DNA from: Ignavibacteriota bacterium
Lineage (GTDB): Bacteria > Bacteroidota > UBA10030 > UBA6906
NCBI GenBank assembly: GCA_003161755.1
Contig: PMNP01000032.1
Location: 1,821-7,054, forward strand
Length of the DNA: 5,234 nt
Direction: 5' to 3'
Below the pieces are notes generated by a model. The model made no database searches, was not told the origin of the DNA, and saw only the letters and a list, made by a program, of their open reading frames with translations. This document shows positions 1-5,234 of this stretch, in pieces (the stretch's first letter is position 1; the number at the start of each line of letters is the position of its first letter). Both the position numbers and the translations under genes were made by a program.

Positions 1-542
1 CGGATCGGGTGGGGACCGCTGCCGCGTCCGTACTCCTCGGTTCAACTGCTGCGACAGTCATGGCACTGTTGATTATGATCTCAACGTTCGGCTGCAACAA
101 CGGACTCATTCTTTCGGGTGCCAGGGTATCATACGCCATGGCGAACGACGGATTGTTTTTCACGCAGTGTGGGACGTTGAATCGCAAGCAAGTTCCCGGG
201 ACCGCCCTTGTCATTCAAGCTGTTTGGGCTTCGCTTCTCTGCGTATCCGGAACGTACGGCGATCTGCTCGATTATGTGATTTTTGCCGTCCTGGTGTTCT
301 ATATTCTCACCGTCGCAGGCATTATTATTCTACGACGAAAGCGGCCGGACATTGATCGCCCCTATCGCGCATTCGGGTACCCTCTCATCCCCTCACTGTA
401 TATCCTCTTTGCCGGTGCAATCGCACTGGACCTCCTCGTGATGAAACCGCGATATACCTGGCCGGGAGTGGCCATTGTCCTCCTCGGCATTCCCGTCTAT
501 TATACATGGACATTTATCAAGCGGCGCAACTCCCTTCGCTAA
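1..542 (+). CDS. APC-superfamily amino-acid permease, C-terminal part (5' end outside window)
   Basis: This is the C-terminal ~180 residues of an inner-membrane secondary transporter of the amino acid-polyamine-organocation (APC) superfamily, which imports or exchanges amino acids using ion gradients or substrate exchange. The frame is open to the left edge (in frame from base 3), so the GTG at 9 is internal and most of the protein lies outside the window. Family hallmarks are visible. One is the helix ending STFGCNNGLILSGARVSYAM followed by a short ANDGLFF segment. Another is a helix closing in a basic RRKRPD turn and leading into the characteristic RPYRAFGYPLIPSLYI stretch, followed by two more hydrophobic helices and a basic C-terminal tail (KRRNSLR). 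About five membrane segments can be read, matching helices 8-12 of a 12-helix APC protein. The stop is TAA at 540-542. Substrate cannot be assigned from this part. The family call is secure; the closest subfamily (LAT/YfnA-like versus CAT-like) is not. Confidence 0.88.
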   Translation, partial: DRVGTAAASVLLGSTAATVMALLIMISTFGCNNGLILSGARVSYAMANDGLFFTQCGTLNRKQVPGTALVIQAVWASLLCVSGTYGDLLDYVIFAVLVFYILTVAGIIILRRKRPDIDRPYRAFGYPLIPSLYILFAGAIALDLLVMKPRYTWPGVAIVLLGIPVYYTWTFIKRRNSLR

Positions 543-564
543 TGCCTTTTTGACTTTTTTTTCG

Positions 565-570
565 TATAAT
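565..570 (+). promoter_or_regulatory. Candidate -10 box (TATAAT) for hppA
   Basis: A perfect TATAAT lies between the permease stop and hppA, inside an AT-rich tract with long T runs. It would start transcription near 577 and give a leader of about 127 nt. No matching -35 sits 16-18 bp upstream. The nearby TTGACT (550-555) is only 9 bp away, too close for a normal sigma-70 promoter, so this is tentative. Confidence 0.3.
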
Positions 571-627
571 GAATGGATTTACCGCCTTTTTTATGCGGGT
601 TCCAGGGCATATTGTTGATCCTGCCAC

Positions 628-641
628 AGAACATCTGTTCT
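628..641 (+). promoter_or_regulatory. Perfect 6-bp inverted repeat AGAACA-TC-TGTTCT in the hppA leader
   Basis: The two 6-bp arms are exact reverse complements around a 2-base centre. The core has the form GAAC-N4-GTTC, which resembles the LexA/DinR box of Gram-positive bacteria (CGAAC-N4-GTTCG type), although the outer C/G pair is A/T here. It lies 62 bp before the hppA start and about 50 bp after the possible transcription start, a position where a repressor could act. A 6-bp palindrome of this kind is expected about once by chance in 5 kb, so function is unproven. Confidence 0.22.
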
Positions 642-646
642 TTCAT

Positions 647-660
647 ACCATCAACCATCA
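647..660 (+). repeat. Tandem heptamer ACCATCA x2 in the hppA leader
   Basis: Two exact, adjacent copies of the 7-base unit ACCATCA lie just upstream of the hppA ribosome binding site. A short duplication like this may be fortuitous. It is listed because other spacers in the window also show a 7-bp period. Confidence 0.4.
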
Positions 661-684
661 TAATTCTTTTCGTTTACGTTTAGA

Positions 685-690
685 AAGGAG
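685..690 (+). promoter_or_regulatory. Ribosome binding site of hppA (AAGGAG)
   Basis: A near-consensus Shine-Dalgarno sequence lies 13 nt before the ATG at 704. The spacing is a little long, but it is the only strong site in the region. It selects the ATG at 704 over the in-frame ATG at 569, which has no such site. Confidence 0.7.
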
Positions 691-703
691 TGCACCTCGT
701 TCA

Positions 704-2872
704 ATGGAACTGACTCTCATACTTGGGATAAGTGTTCTCGGATTGATATTTGCGCCGTATCTCATGCGCAACGTTCTTAAGAGAGATACAGGCACGCCGA
801 AAATGCGTGAAATTTCCGATGCCATCAAAGCCGGCGCAGAAGCCTTCCTTCGAAGGCAGAACCGGACGATCATGTATATGGCGTTTGCTCTCGCCTGTCT
901 CATTTATATTCTCTATGCGTTTGTTCGTTCGGCCAACGCCCACGATCCCGCATTACCCCAGGCGCTTGCGCTCTGGACAACCATTTCGTTTGTCCTTGGT
1001 GCCGCATGCTCCGTTGCAGCAGGCTACATGGGAATGTGGGTAGCGATTCGGTCAAACATCCGAACGGCAGCCGGTGCCACAAAGGACATGAACAGCGCGC
1101 TTCAGCCCGCCTTGCGTGGCGGCGCTGTTTCAGGGTTTTTTGTAGTCGCCATGAGCCTTCTTGGCGTGGCGGGGCTTTTCTCCATCGTGAAACTCTCCGG
1201 CGTGACCAATGATGTCGCAAAGATCCCTCTATTGATTGTGGGTTATGGATTCGGAGCAAGCTTTGTGGCCCTCTTTGCGCAGCTTGGCGGAGGTATTTAT
1301 ACAAAAGCAGCTGATGTTGGTGCCGACCTCGTCGGCAAGGTAGAGGCAGGAATTCCGGAAGATGATCCGCGCAACCCGGCAGTGATTGCAGACCTGGTTG
1401 GCGACAACGTCGGCGACTGCGCCGGTCGTGGCGCCGATCTTTTCGAATCCACTGCCGCAGAGAACATCGGCGCGATGATAATCGCCGCTGCACTCTTTAA
1501 CGCGAACAAGTCAGTGTTCGAAGCGCAGAGCCTTACGCTTCTCGGTGTTCTTCTCTTCCCTCTCGTCGCACGCGCGTTCGGCATCATTGCCTCCATGATT
1601 GGTATCGTCTCGGTCAAGACCAACGACAAAGAAGATCCCATGAAGGCGTTGAACCGCGGATTCTATGTTACAGCTGTCATTGCGATGATTGGGTTCTTCG
1701 TCGCTTCGCGGTGGCTCCTCGGCGAGCAATACTACTTCAATTTCTTCCTCTGCGGTTTGATTGGAGTCCTTACGTCCGTCGCATTTGTGATCATCACCAT
1801 CTACTATACTGACTACCGCTACAGGCCCGTCCTTTCCATCGCCAAAGCTTCACTGACCGGTCCGGCAACGAACATCATCGCCGGCGTCGCCGTTGGGATG
1901 GAATCAACCGGCTATCCGATCCTTGTCATCGCCGCAGCTATCGTAGGAGCATATTTCCTGGGCGAGAGCTCAGGGCTGCAACACGCGGGATTGTTCGGCA
2001 CGGCAGTCGCAACGATGGGCATGCTGGCCACAGCTGCCTACATCCTGGCCATGGATACCTTCGGACCCATCACTGACAACGCGGGCGGCATTGTGGAAAT
2101 GAGCGAGCAGCCCGACAGCGTTCGCGAAAAGACCGATCGGTTGGATTCCGTGGGAAACACAACAAAAGCTTTAACGAAGGGTTACGCCGTCGGTTCCGCC
2201 GCTTTGGCAGCCTTTCTTCTCTTCAGCGCCTATCTGGATGAAGTGAAGGTGTACATGCCTTCGTTCGATGGATCGATCAACCTTGCCAAACCGGAAGTGT
2301 TTGTTGGCGCGATGTTCGGCGCGGTGCTGGTGTTCCTCTTTTCCTCCTTCGCCATTAAGGCAGTAGGAAAGGCCGCCTTCGCGATTATCAACAACGTCCG
2401 CGACCAGTTTAAGAACAACCCCGGCATCATGCAGGGAACGTCAAAGCCCGATTATGGCCAATGCGTTGACATTGCCACCAAATCGGCCCTCCGCGAAATG
2501 GTTCTCCCCGGATTGCTCGTCGTGGGATTGCCGATCGTGGTTGGTCTCGTATTCAAGTGGCTCTACGTTGCAGAAGGCTCGCCGCTGGGCGGAGCCTCGG
2601 GAGCCGAAGTGGTTGGCGGTCTCCTCATGGTGGGTACCATCGTCGGCATCCTCATGGCCCTCTTCCTCAATAACGGAGGAGGCGCATGGGACAACGCCAA
2701 GAAATATATCGAGACCGGCGCCTTTGGCGGGAAGAAGTCCGATCCTCACAAAGCCGCAGTCGTTGGCGATACGGTGGGAGATCCGTTCAAAGATACGGCC
2801 GGACCCTCTCTGCACGTATTGATCAAGCTTCTCAGCACAATCACGCTGGTGCTTGCACCATTGTTTATCTAA
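704..2872 (+). CDS. hppA: Membrane-bound K+-independent proton-pumping pyrophosphatase
   Basis: This integral membrane pump hydrolyses PPi to two phosphates and moves H+ across the cytoplasmic membrane, recovering energy from biosynthetic pyrophosphate. The protein has 722 residues, usual for bacterial members, which have about 16 helices. The substrate site is intact: [13 protein letters not shown] at 204-216, then the PPi/Mg segment at 230-249 with [18 protein letters not shown], a second acidic segment with [12 protein letters not shown] around 457-468, and [13 protein letters not shown] at 688-700 (D689, D693, K696, D697). By motif alignment from memory, D245, E248 and K708 correspond to the ion-gate residues of characterised enzymes. 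The [10 protein letters not shown] motif carries K488 and T491, the Lys/Thr pair that replaces Ala/Gly in K+-dependent enzymes. This predicts K+ independence and therefore H+ rather than Na+ transport. The frame is open back to an ATG at 569, but the extra 45 residues are non-family-like and overlap the TATAAT box. The start at 704 has AAGGAG and begins directly with the first hydrophobic helix. The gene is flanked by its own leader and a terminator, so it is probably monocistronic. Confidence 0.97.
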   Translation: MELTLILGISVLGLIFAPYLMRNVLKRDTGTPKMREISDAIKAGAEAFLRRQNRTIMYMAFALACLIYILYAFVRSANAHDPALPQALALWTTISFVLGAACSVAAGYMGMWVAIRSNIRTAAGATKDMNSALQPALRGGAVSGFFVVAMSLLGVAGLFSIVKLSGVTNDVAKIPLLIVGYGFGASFVALFAQLGGGIYTKAADVGADLVGKVEAGIPEDDPRNPAVIADLVGDNVGDCAGRGADLFESTAAENIGAMIIAAALFNANKSVFEAQSLTLLGVLLFPLVARAFGIIASMIGIVSVKTNDKEDPMKALNRGFYVTAVIAMIGFFVASRWLLGEQYYFNFFLCGLIGVLTSVAFVIITIYYTDYRYRPVLSIAKASLTGPATNIIAGVAVGMESTGYPILVIAAAIVGAYFLGESSGLQHAGLFGTAVATMGMLATAAYILAMDTFGPITDNAGGIVEMSEQPDSVREKTDRLDSVGNTTKALTKGYAVGSAALAAFLLFSAYLDEVKVYMPSFDGSINLAKPEVFVGAMFGAVLVFLFSSFAIKAVGKAAFAIINNVRDQFKNNPGIMQGTSKPDYGQCVDIATKSALREMVLPGLLVVGLPIVVGLVFKWLYVAEGSPLGGASGAEVVGGLLMVGTIVGILMALFLNNGGGAWDNAKKYIETGAFGGKKSDPHKAAVVGDTVGDPFKDTAGPSLHVLIKLLSTITLVLAPLFI

Positions 2873-2903
2873 ACTGCCGTTGGTTGGCGTGCATTGCAAC
2901 AGC

Positions 2904-2942
2904 AAACCCCGCTGTTCGTTCTTGACGAGCAGCGGGGTTTTT
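2904..2942 (+). terminator. Rho-independent terminator after hppA
   Basis: The arms AAACCCCGCTG (2904-2914) and CAGCGGGGTTT (2930-2940) pair perfectly over 11 bp. The stem extends inward to 16 pairs, including one G-T wobble, around a 5-base loop, and ends in a run of five T (2938-2942). It starts 31 bases after the hppA stop. On the - strand the same hairpin follows the thioesterase gene by about 44 bases, but its T run is only three bases and lies within the stem. It may terminate both convergent transcripts, more weakly in that direction. Confidence 0.93.
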
Positions 2943-2984
2943 CTTGTCATCGATCCTGACGATGCCAGCAATGCTCCACAGCAT

Positions 2985-3491
2985 TCATTCCTTCTTCGTT
3001 GGGGCTCCTTTCCAATCATCGAGCACAACCACGTTTGCCGAAGCCTGTGCCGCCAGCTTGCCCTTGTCGGTGAAAACTTCCGCGCTCAAGACCATTGTCC
3101 GTGAACCGCGAGACACGACCCGCCCTGTGACTGTCAAAGTTTCCCCGGGAGCAGCGGCTCTAATGAACTGCACATGCAGATCCAACGTCAGGCAAGGCCG
3201 GCGTGCCGCGAAATAACTCAGTGGACCCATGGTGTTGTCAATTGCTGCGGCAATATACCCCCCTTGCATCACACGCACGGGATTCAAGTGTTCTTCGAGA
3301 ACGGGAAATTTCGTCACCAAGAGCATTCTTGATTCATAGCGGACGAACACGCCGCGCATGTCCACAAAACAATTTGGCGGAAATTGAATCTCGGGCCCGA
3401 GTATCACACCAAGCCTCTTGTATTCCTCCTGAAAGGAAGCAAGCCAATCCTTCGGTGAACCGGGGTCATATAACAGATATGATTCTCGCAT
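2985..3491 (-). CDS. PaaI-like hotdog-fold thioesterase
   Basis: This is a probable cytoplasmic acyl-CoA (or aryl-CoA) thioesterase of the PaaI/4-HBT hotdog superfamily, 168 residues from the chosen start. There is an N-terminal extension of ~50 residues rich in charged and aromatic residues. The hotdog core follows: a MQGGYIAAAIDNTMGP helix (about 75-90) whose Asp85 occupies the position of the catalytic acid, then the long strands LDLHVQFIRAA, GETLTVTGRVVSRG and MVLSAEVFTDKGKLAAQASA (about 102-155). The histidine often seen before the Gly-Gly is Gln76 here, a known variation. There is no signal peptide or membrane segment. The frame is open upstream to an ATG at 3542 (185 residues). The ATG at 3491 is preferred because AGGAG lies just before it, and because the extra 17 codons overlap a 7-bp repeat and lie downstream of a candidate promoter. 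It is convergent with hppA and divergent from the glycosyltransferase. Substrate is unknown. Confidence 0.88.
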   Translation of the reverse strand: MRESYLLYDPGSPKDWLASFQEEYKRLGVILGPEIQFPPNCFVDMRGVFVRYESRMLLVTKFPVLEEHLNPVRVMQGGYIAAAIDNTMGPLSYFAARRPCLTLDLHVQFIRAAAPGETLTVTGRVVSRGSRTMVLSAEVFTDKGKLAAQASANVVVLDDWKGAPTKKE

Positions 3492-3495
3492 GAGG

Positions 3496-3500
3496 CTCCT
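3496..3500 (-). promoter_or_regulatory. Ribosome binding site deciding the thioesterase start (AGGAG)
   Basis: On the - strand AGGAG stands 4 nt before the ATG at 3491, a somewhat short but workable distance. The alternative ATG at 3542 is preceded only by an AT-rich TATGGTGT sequence without a convincing Shine-Dalgarno match. Confidence 0.5.
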
Positions 3501-3511
3501 GAACAGTGCCG

Positions 3512-3532
3512 GGATGCTGGATTGTGGATTCC
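3512..3532. repeat. Imperfect 7-bp tandem repeat (GGATNNN x3) upstream of the thioesterase
   Basis: Three consecutive heptads read GGATGCT, GGATTGT and GGATTCC. The middle unit recurs exactly in the repeat at 4736-4756, with the same 7-bp phase. The repeat lies between the two possible thioesterase starts, which suggests that this stretch is non-coding spacer. Confidence 0.45.
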
Positions 3533-3544
3533 TTGCTGACATAC

Positions 3545-3573
3545 ACCATATTAGCCTAAAGCTGAAAGCTCAA
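3545..3573 (-). promoter_or_regulatory. Candidate promoter for the thioesterase gene
   Basis: On the - strand TTGAGC (3568-3573) is followed after 17 bp by TATGGT (3545-3550). Each is a 4/6 match to the sigma-70 boxes, at ideal spacing. Transcription would start near 3538, inside the longer reading frame but 47 bases before the ATG at 3491. The match quality is low, so this is suggestive only. Confidence 0.28.
3558..3571. repeat. Near-perfect heptamer duplication (AAAGCTG/AAAGCTC)
   Basis: Two adjacent 7-base units differ only in the last base. They lie in the spacer between the divergent thioesterase and glycosyltransferase genes and overlap the candidate -35 region of the thioesterase promoter. 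Confidence 0.35.
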
Positions 3574-3719
3574 TGGCTAGAAGAAACAACGCCGCATGAT
3601 GAGCGTTCTGAAACATCTGCCGCGATTCTTTGGACAAACAGGCACGAAATCCGGCAATTTGTTGTTAAAGGAGAAGGTCGAAATCTCCCCTTATCGCGAC
3701 AAACAACGCCGTAACCATC

Positions 3720-3724
3720 AAGGA
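3720..3724 (+). promoter_or_regulatory. Ribosome binding site of the glycosyltransferase (AAGGA)
   Basis: AAGGA lies 7 nt before the ATG at 3732, an optimal spacing. The protein also begins there with the first strand of the GT-A fold, which fixes the start. Confidence 0.65.
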
Positions 3725-3731
3725 TCGCCGC

Positions 3732-4685
3732 ATGCTCTCCATCATTACCACGACGTACAATCATCGCGATACCATCGCGCGCACGATCAAGAGCATCATT
3801 CGGCAGTCCCATCAGGACTGGGAACTTTTGATCGTCAACGACGGATGTGTGTACGACCTTCCCTCGATTCTCAAGGAGTTCACCGATTCCCGGATTCGTC
3901 TGTTCACCCATCCGACCAATCTCGGTCCCAATGCGGCACGGAACACCGCGCTGGATAATGTACGGGGAGAATGGTTCACCCTGCTTGATGACGATGACGA
4001 GCTGATCGGGGACGATGCACTCCGGACGTTAATGGCGGTCCCAGCAACGATTGATCCTTCAATTGACGCCGTAACCTGTAACTGCCTGGACGGAGCTTCG
4101 GGAGAGTTCACGGGCTTTGGACTTGATCATGATCAATACCTGGATTGGGTGACCATTCTCACAAAGTGCAGTGGTGAATTCTGGGGAATCACGAAAACGT
4201 CGCTCCTTGGAGGAGACAGGTTCAATCCTCAGACTCGCGGACTTGAAGGACTGCTCTGGCATAAGATCGACAAGCGCGCCCGGCGATATTACATCCACCG
4301 CGCCTGTAGGATATGGCACACGGAAGGAGAAAACAGGATTACCCGGGAAAAGGTCGGCGACTCGGCTGCCAAGGCGCTCATTTACAGAAGTTACAAATCG
4401 CTTTTTGCCGAAGAGAGGGAATACCTGAATGACCTCGAAGCCTATGCCCCGGAAGTGTATATGAACACCTTGTACAACGCTGGTTTGTGTTTCGTTCAGA
4501 ACAACGATCGGGCTAGATCCTTCCAGATCTTCAGGGAAATGGCATCACACAAACATCATTTCTTCCGGAAGTGCCTGCTTCTCGCCGGAACCGTGGCTGG
4601 GGAACCACTCCTGAATGCCCTGGGTGAACTCAAAAGGATACTGCGAAGGATGGTTCCTGCACGAAATCAGACGGCGGTTTCATAG
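3732..4685 (+). CDS. Family 2 glycosyltransferase (GT-A fold)
   Basis: This 317-residue cytoplasmic or membrane-peripheral enzyme is expected to transfer a sugar from a nucleotide-sugar to an unidentified acceptor (surface polysaccharide, lipid or protein). The GT-A domain begins at once with LSIITTTYNHRDTIARTIKS. It continues with the nucleotide-binding LLIVNDG (D37), the NLGPNAARNTAL helix (63-74) and the metal-binding DDDDE (86-90), the family's DXD motif. Residues about 145-200 carry the acceptor side, with FWGITKTSL, a GLEGLLWHKID segment whose E172 could be the catalytic-base region, and a closing RIWHTEGEN. The usual Ser after the NDG motif is Cys39. From about 205 a C-terminal region of ~110 residues is predicted helical, with a TPR-like look (NTLYNAGLCFVQNNDRARSF). 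It ends in a basic amphipathic tail and has no clear transmembrane helix. The gene stands alone, divergent from the thioesterase and convergent with gpsA, so context does not reveal its acceptor. Confidence 0.93.
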   Translation: MLSIITTTYNHRDTIARTIKSIIRQSHQDWELLIVNDGCVYDLPSILKEFTDSRIRLFTHPTNLGPNAARNTALDNVRGEWFTLLDDDDELIGDDALRTLMAVPATIDPSIDAVTCNCLDGASGEFTGFGLDHDQYLDWVTILTKCSGEFWGITKTSLLGGDRFNPQTRGLEGLLWHKIDKRARRYYIHRACRIWHTEGENRITREKVGDSAAKALIYRSYKSLFAEEREYLNDLEAYAPEVYMNTLYNAGLCFVQNNDRARSFQIFREMASHKHHFFRKCLLLAGTVAGEPLLNALGELKRILRRMVPARNQTAVS

Positions 4686-4735
4686 CACAAAATGGCAAAA
4701 GGGAGTCTTTCCCAGCGTTGAACATCTTCGATCGA

Positions 4736-4756
4736 GAATTGTGGATTGTCGATTGA
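4736..4756. repeat. Imperfect 7-bp tandem repeat (GGATTGT-like x3) in the convergent spacer
   Basis: Three consecutive heptads read GAATTGT, GGATTGT and CGATTGA. They lie in the 81-bp spacer between the stops of the glycosyltransferase and gpsA. The central unit is identical to the central unit of the repeat at 3512-3532. No hairpin with a T tract was found in this spacer, so it holds no recognisable intrinsic terminator for either gene. Confidence 0.5.
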
Positions 4757-4766
4757 AGTTCATTTC

Positions 4767-5234
4767 TCACATTTCTCCTTTAGGGTCCCGCGTCATCAAA
4801 TCATGGCAGGCTGCCAGAGGGTCTTTCTCCTCAAAAAGAATCTTGTGAACCTCGGTGATGATAGGCACCTCCACCCCGGTGCGGCGAGCGAGTTCATAGG
4901 CTGATTGGGTCGTTGCCACGCCCTCCGCGATCATGACCATTTCACCAAGAATGTCCCGGAGTTTTCTCCCCTTGCCTATCTCCACACCCACAAAGCGGTT
5001 TCGGCTGTGCCGGCTCATACAGGTAACCATGAGGTCGCCGATTCCCGAAAGACCTGAGAACGTGCGGACATGCGCACCCAACGCCACACCGAGCCGGGCG
5101 ATCTCAGCAATACCCCTCGTCATCACTGCCGCCTTTGTATTGTCGCCAAGTTGAGCGCCATCGATAATTCCCGCAGCAATCGCAATCACGTTTTTCAGCG
5201 AACCCCCCAGTTCGACGCCTCGCACATCGCTCGA
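4767..5234 (-). CDS. gpsA: Glycerol-3-phosphate dehydrogenase [NAD(P)+], C-terminal half (5' end outside window)
   Basis: GpsA is a cytoplasmic enzyme that reduces dihydroxyacetone phosphate to sn-glycerol-3-phosphate, the backbone precursor of phospholipids. The window holds the last ~155 residues of about 330; the N-terminal Rossmann domain lies beyond the right edge. The frame is open to the edge, so the GTG at 5225 is internal. The substrate domain is well conserved. [17 protein letters not shown] contains the catalytic lysine of the LKN motif. [20 protein letters not shown] follows, then the [13 protein letters not shown] segment and SRNRFVG, whose Asp, Thr and Arg align with the substrate/NAD-binding residues known in the family. 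[20 protein letters not shown] and a C-terminal helix pair complete it. The protein ends PKGEM at the TGA (4767-4769). Nothing indicates truncation or frameshift. It is convergent with the glycosyltransferase, so any operon partners would lie to the right. Confidence 0.96.
   Translation of the reverse strand, partial: SSDVRGVELGGSLKNVIAIAAGIIDGAQLGDNTKAAVMTRGIAEIARLGVALGAHVRTFSGLSGIGDLMVTCMSRHSRNRFVGVEIGKGRKLRDILGEMVMIAEGVATTQSAYELARRTGVEVPIITEVHKILFEEKDPLAACHDLMTRDPKGEM

Noticed and set aside
543..562. T-rich tract after the permease as an intrinsic terminator
   Set aside because: The upstream sequence forms at most a 4-bp stem (AGCG/CGCT), too weak to support a terminator call.
550..570. 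TTGACT plus TATAAT as a complete sigma-70 promoter
   Set aside because: The boxes are only 9 bp apart, far short of the required ~17 bp, so only the -10 box is kept as a weak candidate.
900..1493. 197-residue open frame on the - strand inside hppA
   Set aside because: It is antisense to the strongly conserved pyrophosphatase core. The translation is Arg/Ser/Leu/Cys-rich with no recognisable domain, typical of a shadow frame.
2441..3028. 195-residue open frame on the - strand over the hppA 3' end and terminator
   Set aside because: It is antisense to conserved hppA motifs, crosses the hppA terminator and overlaps the end of the thioesterase gene. No family features are visible.
3670..3688. 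GGAGA...TCTCC inverted repeat before the glycosyltransferase
   Set aside because: It has only a 5-bp stem with a 9-base loop and no T tract. This is not distinguishable from chance.
3584..3711. 11-bp direct repeat AAACAACGCCG at 3584-3594 and 3701-3711
   Set aside because: A few 11-mer matches are expected by chance in a window of this size. No mobile element or attachment-site structure lies between the copies.
3490..3714. 74-residue open frame on the + strand in the divergent spacer
   Set aside because: It has no ribosome binding site and no recognisable motif, and its start overlaps the 5' end of the thioesterase gene on the other strand.
3596..3958. 120-residue open frame on the + strand overlapping the glycosyltransferase start
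   Set aside because: It is His/Arg/Ser-rich without a domain and mostly overlaps the well-supported GT-A N-terminus in another frame.

Overview
This window is a stretch of bacterial chromosome with moderate GC, roughly half by eye. It carries five protein-coding genes and no mobile element, CRISPR array, rRNA or tRNA that I can recognise. The Shine-Dalgarno sites, the intrinsic terminator and the gene families are all bacterial. I cannot fix the lineage from sequence alone. The K+-independent type of proton-pumping pyrophosphatase, together with 7-bp periodic repeats in the spacers, would fit a free-living Bacteroidota/Ignavibacteriota-like organism, but that is a weak guess.

Layout, left to right. 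(1) The C-terminal half of an APC-superfamily amino-acid permease runs in from the left edge on the + strand and ends at 542. (2) A 161-bp spacer holds a T-rich tract, a TATAAT box, a GAAC-N4-GTTC palindrome and the ribosome binding site of the next gene. (3) A full-length membrane pyrophosphatase (hppA, 704-2872, +) follows. Its catalytic and ion-gate residues are intact, and its GNTTK signature predicts a K+-independent H+ pump. (4) A strong hairpin-plus-T-tract terminator lies at 2904-2942. (5) A PaaI-like hotdog thioesterase lies on the - strand (stop at 2985; start most likely 3491, possibly 3542), convergent with hppA. (6) A 240-bp divergent spacer follows. (7) A family 2 glycosyltransferase lies on the + strand (3732-4685). 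(8) An 81-bp convergent spacer contains a 7-bp periodic repeat. (9) The C-terminal half of glycerol-3-phosphate dehydrogenase (gpsA) lies on the - strand and runs off the right edge.

The genes look like independent, mostly monocistronic housekeeping or core-metabolism units, not an operon. hppA recovers energy from pyrophosphate as an ion gradient, the permease would use such a gradient for solute uptake, and gpsA makes the glycerol-3-phosphate backbone of phospholipids. No functional link to the thioesterase or the glycosyltransferase is visible. I found no convincing undescribed system. The most unusual signals are the heptad-periodic repeats in several spacers, the palindrome in the hppA leader, and two genes whose longest possible reading frame probably overstates the true N-terminus.
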